Below, one piece after another: positions 1 through 5,524 of a stretch of 5,524 bases of DNA; position 1 is the stretch's first letter, and each line of letters opens with the position of its first letter. The translations under genes and the position numbers were made by a program. The notes beneath the pieces were generated by a model, which was given only the letters and a program-made list of their open reading frames with translations, had not been told where the DNA came from and searched no databases. This DNA comes from HXMU1420-2 sp040830545 (GTDB lineage Bacteria; Pseudomonadota; Alphaproteobacteria; Rhodobacterales; Rhodobacteraceae): positions 1-5,524 of the forward strand of contig JBFOMB010000215.1 of the NCBI GenBank assembly GCA_040830545.1, read 5' to 3'.

Positions 1-1
1 C

Positions 2-298
2 GTGAGTGGGGGAGAGGTGTTGCAGAACTCCGACGTCATGGATGTGACCGAGCCAACCAGGGGCGTGGTCGCAGCAGCGGCGGCGGCCATCCGCTAGGCA
101 TTGCTGGATCTGGCCGCCAAGGGTGCGGCGGTGATCTGCATCAGTCAGGATCTAGACGAGTTGATGGAAATCTCTGACAGCTTTGCTGCGCTGAACGAGG
201 GGCGGCTGAGCGCGCCACGGGAAACCGCGGGTCTGAGCGTGGACGAGATCGGCTTGATGATGGGCGGGGCCCACGGAATGGAGGTGGCCCATGTGTGA
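2..298 (+). pseudogene. ABC transporter ATP-binding subunit, 3' part only, interrupted by an in-frame stop
   Basis: This is the C-terminal end of the ATPase that would power the importer encoded downstream (COG3845-like, two ATPase domains in one chain, cytoplasmic face of the membrane). The frame starting at base 2 reads through a degenerate Walker B/D-loop stretch (TEPTRGVV, then a run of alanines) to a TAG stop at 95-97. It continues in the same frame from 98 with the H-loop-like region (ISQDLDELMEISD) and a tail ending at the TGA at 296-298. The stop sits where relatives usually have glutamine, and a single C-to-T change from CAG would create it. The D-loop reads GVV where GVD is expected. 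A TTG at 101 would give only 65 residues with no nucleotide-binding motifs, so it is not a functional ATPase alone. The 5' part lies outside the window. Family assignment is firm. Whether the stop is real decay or a sequence error at a contig end cannot be decided here. Confidence 0.75.
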
Positions 299-322
299 TC
301 GCCGAACAAAAGGGGGCCGCAC

Positions 323-1405
323 ATGATCCGGCTGGAAAAACGCCCGCAGCCGTCGCAGGCGTGGTCGCTGTCGACACCAGTTGTGGCGGTGATTGCGACG
401 ATGATCTTTGGCGGGGCGCTGTTTGGCGTGTTGGGGACAAACCCGTTTGTGGCCATCCGCACGATTTTCTTCGAACCGCTGTTTGGGGAATTTGCGTTCT
501 ACTATCGCCCGCAATTGCTGGTCAAAGGCGCGCCGCTGGTGCTGATCGCCATTGGCCTGTCATTGGGGTTCAAGGCGGGCATCTGGAACATCGGGGCGGA
601 AGGGCAGTACATCATCGGCGCCATTGTTGGCGCGGGTATCGGGCTGGCGTTTTATCCGACCGAAGGCTGGTACATATTCCCGCTGATGATCATCGGCGGC
701 GCGCTGGGCGGGTTTGCCTGGGCGATGATTCCGGCGATCCTGAAGACGCGGTTCGGGACAAACGAAATCCTTGTGTCGCTGATGCTGGTCTATGTGGCCG
801 AACAGTTATTGGCGTCCATGTCGCTGGGATTGCTGAAGAATCCCGAAGGTTTCGGGTTCCCGGGCAGTCGTAATTTGCAGGAATACCCGTCCGCCCATAA
901 CGCGGAACTGATCACAGGTACCGGCGCGCATCTGGGTGTCGTCTTCGCCCTGATCGCAGTGATCTTTGCCTATGTCCTGCTGAACCGACACATGCTGGGC
1001 TACCAGATCCGCCTGACGGGTGAGGCCCCGCGCGCGGCGCGGTTTGCCGGAGTGCGGCCGACGCGTCTGGTCTTGTTCTGCCTCGGCACGTCAGGTGCGC
1101 TGGCCGGGCTGGCGGGGCTGTTCGAAGTGTCCGGCCCCTCTGGCCAGATCAGCATTGACTTCAACGTCGGCTATGGCTTCACCGCAATCATTGTGGCCTT
1201 TCTGGGCCGGTTGCATCCGGTGGGCATCCTTCTGGCAGGCGGGTTGATGGCGCTGACCTATATCGGGGGGGAGATTGCGCAGGGCCAGTTGGGCCTGCCT
1301 GCCGCCGCCATTCAGGTTTTTCAGGGCATGTTGCTGTTCTTCCTGCTTGCGCTGGACCTTTTGACCAATTTCCGCATCCGGTTTGCCCGGCAAGAGGTGG
1401 CATAA
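323..1405 (+). CDS. BMP/nucleoside-type ABC transporter, first permease subunit
   Basis: An inner-membrane permease of the BPD_transp_2 family (COG4603 type, related to YufP/NupP of Bacillus subtilis), one half of the transmembrane channel of the importer. The 360 residues match the family's usual length and are mostly hydrophobic, with about nine or ten membrane segments, for example near residues 18-40, 64-82, 117-142, 148-170, 203-221, 248-268 and 330-350. Family signatures visible are GIWNIGAEGQ (86-95) and the cytoplasmic loop GEAPRAARFAG (233-243), which resembles the ATPase-coupling loop. The ATG at 323 is preceded by AGGGGG (311-316) at good spacing, 24 nt after the ATPase stop. Its TAA overlaps the next start by one base, which implies translational coupling. 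The family is known for nucleosides and, in some spirochaetes, riboflavin. The exact substrate here cannot be read from the sequence. Confidence 0.93.
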   Translation: MIRLEKRPQPSQAWSLSTPVVAVIATMIFGGALFGVLGTNPFVAIRTIFFEPLFGEFAFYYRPQLLVKGAPLVLIAIGLSLGFKAGIWNIGAEGQYIIGAIVGAGIGLAFYPTEGWYIFPLMIIGGALGGFAWAMIPAILKTRFGTNEILVSLMLVYVAEQLLASMSLGLLKNPEGFGFPGSRNLQEYPSAHNAELITGTGAHLGVVFALIAVIFAYVLLNRHMLGYQIRLTGEAPRAARFAGVRPTRLVLFCLGTSGALAGLAGLFEVSGPSGQISIDFNVGYGFTAIIVAFLGRLHPVGILLAGGLMALTYIGGEIAQGQLGLPAAAIQVFQGMLLFFLLALDLLTNFRIRFARQEVA

Positions 1406-2325
1406 TGGATCTGTCTGCAATCAATCCCGTCCTTCTGATCGCATCTCTGATGGTAGCAGCCACGCCGCTGCTGCTGGCAGCAATTGGCGAGTTGGTCGTT
1501 GAAAAGGCCGGGGTGCTGAACCTCGGTGTCGAGGGCATGATGATCGTCGGCGCGATCAGCGGCTTTGCGATTTCGGTCGAAACCGGCTCGCCCTGGCTGG
1601 GCTTCCTCGCATCCGCCATTGGCGGTGCGGTGCTGTCCCTGCTCTTTGTGCTGCTGACGCAGGTTGCGCTGGCCAATCAGGTGGCGTCAGGGCTGGCGTT
1701 GACGCTGTTTGGACTGGGGATTTCATCGCTCATGGGGCAAAGCTATGTGGGCATCAAACCCCCGGCCACGCCCCGCCTGGACATTCCGGTGCTCAGCGAC
1801 ATTCCGGTTCTAGGGCCGATCCTGTTCAGCCATGACCTGATCCTTTACCTGGGCATCGCGTTGGTTGCGGCGGTCTGGGCTTTGCTAAAATATTCGCGTG
1901 TTGGCCTTGTCCTGCGGGCCGTCGGTGAAAACCACGATGCGGCCCATGCGCTGGGTTACAAGGTGGTGCGGGTGCGCACGCTGGCGATCCTGTTTGGTGG
2001 GGCCTGCGCAGGTCTGGGCGGGGCTTACATCAGCCTCATCCGCGTGCCCCAGTGGACCGAAGGCATGACCGCTGGGATCGGATGGATCGCACTCGCGTTG
2101 GTGGTGTTTGCCAGTTGGAAACCGTGGCGTGCGCTGATCGGTGCCTATCTTTTTGGCGGCATCACCGTTTTGCAGCTTAATTTGCAGGCGGCAGGGGTTG
2201 CCATTCCGGTCGAATATCTGGCCATGTCGCCTTATGTCATAACCATCATCGTGCTGGTCATCCTGTCGGCGGACAAGAGCAGCGCGCCGGCCTCACTGGG
2301 CCGCAGTTTCCACGCAACGAACTAG
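1405..2325 (+). CDS. BMP/nucleoside-type ABC transporter, second permease subunit
   Basis: The partner permease (BPD_transp_2 family, COG1079 type, related to YufQ/NupQ), expected to form a heterodimer in the inner membrane with the product of the preceding gene. At 306 residues it is shorter than its partner, as usual for this pair, with about eight or nine hydrophobic segments. Signatures include EKAGVLNLGVEGMM (33-46), the counterpart of the first permease's GIWNIGAEGQ, and the cytoplasmic loop GENHDAAHALGY (174-185), which probably contacts the ATPase. The start is fixed by the TAATG overlap at 1403-1407 and by AGAGGTGG at 1393-1400. It ends at TAG 2323-2325. That stop is in the same reading frame as the channel gene that follows, and its bases form part of a plausible ribosome binding site for that gene. 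I see no truncation or frameshift. Confidence 0.93.
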   Translation: MDLSAINPVLLIASLMVAATPLLLAAIGELVVEKAGVLNLGVEGMMIVGAISGFAISVETGSPWLGFLASAIGGAVLSLLFVLLTQVALANQVASGLALTLFGLGISSLMGQSYVGIKPPATPRLDIPVLSDIPVLGPILFSHDLILYLGIALVAAVWALLKYSRVGLVLRAVGENHDAAHALGYKVVRVRTLAILFGGACAGLGGAYISLIRVPQWTEGMTAGIGWIALALVVFASWKPWRALIGAYLFGGITVLQLNLQAAGVAIPVEYLAMSPYVITIIVLVILSADKSSAPASLGRSFHATN

Positions 2326-2337
2326 GACAGCGCCCTG
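2324..2337 (+). promoter_or_regulatory. Ribosome binding site and possible CTG start for the channel gene
   Basis: AGGA at 2324-2327 overlaps the stop codon of the second permease. It lies 7 nt before CTG 2335-2337, which is in frame with the channel gene and would add ten residues (LTTRETIHRI) before the ATG at 2365. That ATG is itself preceded by AGGA only 2 nt away, which is too close for normal initiation. The upstream CTG, possibly an ATG in relatives, is therefore a serious alternative start. CTG starts are rare, so this is an inference. Confidence 0.45.
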
Positions 2338-2364
2338 ACCACACGCGAGACAATCCACAGGATC

Positions 2365-3108
2365 ATGGAGGGCGAAGACCCCCGGTTCGGCCAATTGGTC
2401 GAGAAGGGGGTGATCGCCCTGATCGTGGTGTCTGTCGTCGTGGTGACGATGGAATCCGTGCCGGAAATGCAGGCCCGGTTCGGCACGTTGTTTGCGCGTC
2501 TGGAACTGGCGCTGGTGGCCGTTTTTCTGCTGGAATTCGCCTTGCGCGCCCTGTGCCATCCGCGGCCTAAGGAATACATATTCAGCGTCTGGGGGCTGAT
2601 CGACCTCTTGTCGTTCCTGCCCGCGATAGTGTTCCTGTCACCGGACCTGATGGCGCTACGGACCCTACGGCTTTTCCGGCTGGTCCGGCTGTTCAAACTG
2701 CTGCGCATCGGCAAGGCGTTTGACCGCCTGATTGCGGCCTTCAGCGGCATTCGCGACGAATTGATGGTCCTGCTTATGGTCGCAATCGTGGCGCTGTTTC
2801 TGTCCGCCGTGGGCATCTATATCTTCGAGCGCGAGGCGCAGCCCGAGAATTTCGGGTCAATCCCCTCGTCGCTTTGGTGGGCCATCGCAACATTGACAAC
2901 AGTGGGCTATGGCGACGTATATCCGATCACGACCGGGGGGCGTATCTTTACCGCGTTTGTGGTGTTGATCGGATTGGGGCTGGTGGCAACACCGGCGGGT
3001 CTGGTGGCGTCTGCATTGACGGCCGAGGACGACAAGGACCCGGAAAGCACGTCGGGGGACGACTCCGGGGAAAATGATAACAAAGAGCCTGAAAGGGAAG
3101 GATCATGA
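2365..3108 (+). CDS. Six-transmembrane voltage-gated potassium channel
   Basis: An inner-membrane ion channel of the Kv type (ion_trans family), assembled as a tetramer in known members. Visible parts are S1 (about 15-33), S2 (46-64), S3 (75-91), S4 (97-115), S5 (130-153), pore helix and filter (166-187) and S6 (191-218). The filter TTVGYGD (178-184) indicates potassium selectivity. S4 has positive residues at every third position: R99, R102, R105, R108, K111 and R114. E47, F54 and E57 in S2 and D80 in S3 fit the charge-transfer centre. The tail (220-247) is hydrophilic and acidic, with twelve Asp/Glu and no recognisable ligand-binding or RCK domain. The start is uncertain: ATG 2365 is used here, but CTG 2335 has better ribosome-binding spacing. 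The stop overlaps the binding-protein start as ATGA (3105-3108), so the two genes are probably translationally coupled. Its role beside a nucleoside importer is unknown. Confidence 0.93.
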   Translation: MEGEDPRFGQLVEKGVIALIVVSVVVVTMESVPEMQARFGTLFARLELALVAVFLLEFALRALCHPRPKEYIFSVWGLIDLLSFLPAIVFLSPDLMALRTLRLFRLVRLFKLLRIGKAFDRLIAAFSGIRDELMVLLMVAIVALFLSAVGIYIFEREAQPENFGSIPSSLWWAIATLTTVGYGDVYPITTGGRIFTAFVVLIGLGLVATPAGLVASALTAEDDKDPESTSGDDSGENDNKEPEREGS

Positions 3109-4178
3109 AACTCACAACATTGCTCGCGGGGGCCGCAATGGCCCTCGGGATCGCGGCCTCGGCTGCAGCGGAAGACAAGGTCAAGGTTGGCTTTGTCTAT
3201 GTCGGCCCGGTCGGTGACGGCGGCTGGACCTATGAACACAACGAAGGCCGTCTGGCCGTCGAGGAAGAGTTCGGCGACAAGGTCGAAACCGTGTTTGTCG
3301 AAAGCGTGTCCGAAGGTCCGGATTCGGAACGTGTGATGACACAGATGGCGCTGGAGGGCGCTGACCTGATCTTCCCCACGTCGTTTGGGTACATGGACCC
3401 GACGATCAACGTGGCCAAGAAGTTCCCGAACGTGAAGTTCGAGCACGCCACTGGTTACAAGCGCGCGGACAACGTGTCGACCTATTCAGCACGTTTCTAC
3501 GAAGGCCGTGCCGTGCAAGGCCACAGCGCGGGCAAGATGACCAAGTCGAACGTGATCGGCTACATCGCGTCCTTCCCGATCCCCGAAGTGATCCGGGGCA
3601 TCAACGCGGCCTATATCCACGCCAAAAAGGTGAACCCGGACGTCCAATTTAAGATCATCTGGGCCTACACCTGGTTTGATCCGGCGAAAGAAGCCGACGC
3701 GGCCAAGGCGCTGATTGAACAGGGTGCGGACGTTGTTCTGCAGCACACCGACTCCACCGCGCCGCAGGCTGCGGCACAAGAAGCGGGTAACGTGATCACC
3801 TTCGGTCAGGCCTCGGACATGGCGCAGTATGCACCGATGCCGCGCGTCAGCTCGATCATCGACAACTGGGCGCCCTACTATGTTGAACGGACCCGCGCTG
3901 TCATGGATGGCACCTGGGAAAGCGTTGACACCTGGGATGGTATGTCCACCGGCATGGTGAAAATGGGCGAGATTTCGGATGTGGTTCCGGCAGATGTGAA
4001 GGCCGAAGCCCTGGCCATGATCGAAGCCATCGGCGCGGGAGAATACCACCCCTTCACCGGTCCTCTGAAAAAGCAGGACGGCAGTGACTGGCTGGCTGCG
4101 GGCGAAACTGCGGATGATGGCACGCTTGCAGGTATGAACTTCTATGTCGAAGGTCTGGAAGGCGATATCCCGCAATAA
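3105..4178 (+). CDS. BMP family periplasmic substrate-binding protein of the ABC importer
   Basis: The periplasmic binding protein (Bmp/PnrA family, PF02608, COG1744) that captures the substrate, probably a purine nucleoside or base, and delivers it to the permease pair. It is 357 residues long, normal for the family. Residues 1-22 form a Sec signal peptide with a hydrophobic core and an Ala-rich end (SAAA then ED), so cleavage by signal peptidase I after Ala22 is likely. There is no lipobox cysteine, unlike the lipoprotein members of Gram-positives and spirochaetes. The mature protein opens with KVGFVYVGPVGDGGWTYEHN, the typical first strand and ligand loop. Further family-like stretches are FYEGRAVQGHSAG and the IGYIASFPIPEVIRGINA region. 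ATG 3105 overlaps the channel's stop by 4 nt and is preceded by a purine-rich AGGGAAGGA (3094-3102). Being last in the operon is unusual for a binding protein. A terminator follows 30 nt after the stop. Substrate is inferred from the family only. Confidence 0.95.
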   Translation: MKLTTLLAGAAMALGIAASAAAEDKVKVGFVYVGPVGDGGWTYEHNEGRLAVEEEFGDKVETVFVESVSEGPDSERVMTQMALEGADLIFPTSFGYMDPTINVAKKFPNVKFEHATGYKRADNVSTYSARFYEGRAVQGHSAGKMTKSNVIGYIASFPIPEVIRGINAAYIHAKKVNPDVQFKIIWAYTWFDPAKEADAAKALIEQGADVVLQHTDSTAPQAAAQEAGNVITFGQASDMAQYAPMPRVSSIIDNWAPYYVERTRAVMDGTWESVDTWDGMSTGMVKMGEISDVVPADVKAEALAMIEAIGAGEYHPFTGPLKKQDGSDWLAAGETADDGTLAGMNFYVEGLEGDIPQ

Positions 4179-4207
4179 GCGTCCACGCTTAGAATACACA
4201 GATATGA

Positions 4208-4238
4208 GAGGCCCCGCATTGCGGGGCTTCTTCCGTTT
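4208..4238 (+). terminator. Rho-independent terminator of the transporter operon
   Basis: GCCCCGC (4211-4217) and GCGGGGC (4221-4227) form a perfect 7-bp stem with an ATT loop. GAG before it and TTC after it extend the stem to about 10 bp with one G-U pair. A T-rich stretch (TTCCGTTTT, 4231-4239) follows. It begins about 30 nt after the binding-protein stop, as expected for the end of the operon. Confidence 0.88.
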
Positions 4239-4304
4239 TGGCGGATCGGATCCACACCTGATCGACCACCGGCAAACATAGTCGTTTCTTTCCAAGAGTT
4301 TTTC

Positions 4305-4323
4305 TTGAGGGAATTCCCCTCAA
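4305..4323. repeat. Short palindrome in the intergenic region
   Basis: TTGAGGG (4305-4311) and CCCTCAA (4317-4323) are perfect inverted repeats around AATTC. A T-run lies just before and an A-run just after. Neither strand has a T-tract following the stem, so it does not look like an intrinsic terminator. It lies about 80 nt before the sensor gene start, where an operator could sit. I could not find a convincing -35/-10 promoter pair nearby. The rest of 4240-4400 shows nothing else I can support. Confidence 0.35.
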
Positions 4324-4385
4324 AAATGTGTCGCTCATTAGCTGCATCTTAAGAGTTGTTGAACAGTTTTACGGCCAGTGTTCGT

Positions 4386-4391
4386 GAAGGG
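4386..4391 (+). promoter_or_regulatory. Ribosome binding site deciding a GTG start
   Basis: GAAGGG lies 9 nt before GTG 4401. The nearby ATG at 4396 is in another frame and runs into TGA after two codons. In-frame TTG codons at 4356 and 4359 lack a ribosome binding site, and an in-frame TAA at 4350 closes the frame upstream. GTG 4401 is therefore the best start for the sensor gene. Confidence 0.6.
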
Positions 4392-4400
4392 TCCAATGGT

Positions 4401-5524
4401 GTGAAATTAGAGGCGCTGATCTCTCAGATTTCCGAATTCACCAGCGACGGTGTTCTGATTTTTGCAGAAGTCCCTCGCAATCTCCCGCGATTGACAATCG
4501 TGTGGTGTAACGAGGCGACTCTCAAACAATCTGGCTTCACACGGGAAGAGGTCATCGGCAACACCGCCGTAATTTTCAGAGGCGAAAGCCCGGATGAAAA
4601 CGTTATGGACCGCATCGCGCAAAGGATTGCTGCGCGGGAACCGGTGCGCGAGAGCCTGCTGAACTATGCCAAAGATGGAACATCCATCTGGGTCGACATA
4701 AACCTGTCGCCCGTGATCGAGCCGGATGGCAGCTGCTATTATTGGGTTGGATTCAAGCGCGACGTGACCGCTTATATCGAGATGCAGGAAGGCCTGGCGC
4801 TTGCCCGGCGAGAGGCTGAAATGGCCCAGCAACGATTGCTGGATGCGATCGAGGCCCTGCCAGAGGCATTTGTCATGTTCGATAAAGAAGATCGGCTGGT
4901 GGTCTGCAACGGCAAGTTCAAGGAGGTTTATGCCGAATCCGCACCTGCCATTTTTGATGGCGCACTGTTTGAAGACATTATGCGCTATGGCCTGGAAAAC
5001 GGCCAATACCCAGAAGTTACCGGTGACGAAGAGGCGTGGCTGGCTGAACGCTTGGACCGCCGTAGCGGCAAACAAGGACCGGTCGAACGCGCGCTTCCTG
5101 GCAACCGGTTCCTGCAGGTTCAGGACGTTGTCACCTGTACAGGAGACGTGGTTGGCATTCGCTCGGATGTCACTGAGTTGCGTCGCCAAAAGCAGGCGCT
5201 GGAGGAACAGAAGAAGGCGCTCGTCAAAGCGAAACGCGACGCTGAGGTCTCGTCCCGTACAGACACTCTCACCGGTTTGGGGAACCGGCGTGGATTGGAT
5301 TTGTTTCTGGAAGGTTTATCGCGACGCAAATCCAAAAGGTTTGATGTTGCTTTGATCCATGTGGATCTGGACCGGTTCAAATCGATTGACCTGCCCCCCG
5401 ATGCTCCCTCATTCATAACGAGAGTTTGCGGGTCTGATTTTCATATTCTTCGTCGTCGTTTTGGGCAAGCGCGCCGGGCGCGGAGCCCTCAAATTGCTCA
5501 AGCGTCCGGCGCGCTTCGGCGGGC
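4401..5524 (+). CDS. PAS-PAS-GGDEF sensor protein (diguanylate cyclase type), 3' end missing and GGDEF domain damaged
   Basis: A probably cytoplasmic signalling protein of the class that makes cyclic di-GMP, open to the window end (374 codons seen, no stop). There is no signal peptide or membrane segment. PAS 1 (about 5-125) is LOV-like, with LLNYAKDG and INLSPV and ending in KRDVT, but the photoactive cysteine position is Ala in GNTAVIFRG. PAS 2 (about 145-260) runs from AIEALPEAFVMFD to GIRSDVTEL. A charged coiled coil (260-285) leads to the GGDEF start, DTLTGLGNRRG (288-298), and the metal-binding strand HVDLDRFKSI (320-329). After D330 about 20 residues are missing compared with family members, including the GH..GD segment. 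The sequence resumes as FITRVCGSDFHIL (338-350), where RVGGDEFVIL is expected. As written the cyclase site would be inactive. The family is certain. The damage may be a contig-end error. No EAL domain is visible, but the end is missing. Confidence 0.85.
   Translation, partial: MKLEALISQISEFTSDGVLIFAEVPRNLPRLTIVWCNEATLKQSGFTREEVIGNTAVIFRGESPDENVMDRIAQRIAAREPVRESLLNYAKDGTSIWVDINLSPVIEPDGSCYYWVGFKRDVTAYIEMQEGLALARREAEMAQQRLLDAIEALPEAFVMFDKEDRLVVCNGKFKEVYAESAPAIFDGALFEDIMRYGLENGQYPEVTGDEEAWLAERLDRRSGKQGPVERALPGNRFLQVQDVVTCTGDVVGIRSDVTELRRQKQALEEQKKALVKAKRDAEVSSRTDTLTGLGNRRGLDLFLEGLSRRKSKRFDVALIHVDLDRFKSIDLPPDAPSFITRVCGSDFHILRRRFGQARRARSPQIAQASGALRR
5467..5516. repeat. Inverted repeat near the window end
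   Basis: AAGCGCGCCGGGCGC (5467-5481) and GCGTCCGGCGCGCTT (5502-5516) are inverted repeats with 14 of 15 positions complementary and one G-T mismatch, separated by 20 nt. It lies inside the open frame of the damaged GGDEF gene, in a stretch with no recognisable protein similarity. No T-tract follows, so it is not a classic terminator. It may be an artefact at the contig end. Confidence 0.5.

Noticed and set aside
70..92. GCA/GCG-rich stretch resembling a short tandem repeat
   Set aside because: It encodes a run of alanines at the position where related ATPases also have several alanines, so it needs no separate explanation.
295..873. Plus-strand open frame of 192 codons starting at the end of the ATPase gene
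   Set aside because: It overlaps the first permease in another frame, is Arg/Gly/Cys-rich and lacks the membrane pattern. The permease frame has family motifs and a good ribosome binding site.
2907..3446. Minus-strand open frame of 179 codons across the channel/binding-protein junction
   Set aside because: It is opposite the potassium filter, S6 and signal-peptide regions, which are unmistakable on the plus strand.
3486..4295. Open frame of 269 codons on the minus strand
   Set aside because: It is antisense to the binding-protein gene and crosses its terminator, and it is rich in Arg, His and Gly as expected for a GC-rich shadow frame.
4340..4400. Possible promoter using TTGTTG or TTGAAC around 4356-4364
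   Set aside because: No acceptable -10 box lies 16-18 nt downstream of either hexamer before the start codon.
4407..5189. Open frame of 260 codons on the minus strand
   Set aside because: It lies entirely opposite the PAS-PAS-GGDEF gene, which has clear domain motifs. The product shows no recognisable motif.
4801..5355. Plus-strand open frame of 184 codons within the sensor gene
   Set aside because: The frame at 4401 carries the second PAS domain, coiled coil and GGDEF start over the same bases. This one has no motif.

Overview
The window looks like chromosomal DNA of an alphaproteobacterium, most likely of the Rhodobacterales/Roseobacter type. The grounds are the GC-rich codon use, the tightly packed operon and the family character of the proteins. 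This is judged by eye, not by a database search. All recognisable genes lie on the + strand.

Positions 1-4178 hold most of one operon for a BMP/PnrA-type ABC importer, a family known to take up nucleosides or related compounds. In order there is the 3' end of an ATP-binding subunit (2-298, with an in-frame stop at 95-97), a first inner-membrane permease (323-1405) and a second permease (1405-2325). These are followed by a six-helix voltage-gated potassium channel (2365-3108, possibly starting at 2335) and a secreted periplasmic binding protein (3105-4178). Gaps are 24 nt or less or are overlaps, except for at most 39 nt before the channel. The permease/permease junction overlaps by 1 nt and the channel/binding-protein junction by 4 nt, so the channel is built into the transporter operon. 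A clear Rho-independent terminator follows at 4208-4238.

Positions 4179-4400 are a lower-GC intergenic region with the terminator and a short palindrome (4305-4323). From 4401 to the window end runs a signalling protein with two PAS domains, a coiled-coil linker and a GGDEF (diguanylate cyclase) domain. Its first PAS domain is LOV-like but lacks the photoactive cysteine. The GGDEF domain begins normally, then loses about 20 residues and reads CGSDF where GGDEF is expected.

Both damaged genes lie at the extreme ends of the window. The simplest explanation is poor sequence or assembly at contig ends rather than two independent pseudogenes. The best candidate for unusual biology is the Kv-type channel translationally coupled to a nucleoside-type ABC importer. 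I see no mobile element, CRISPR array, tRNA or rRNA.
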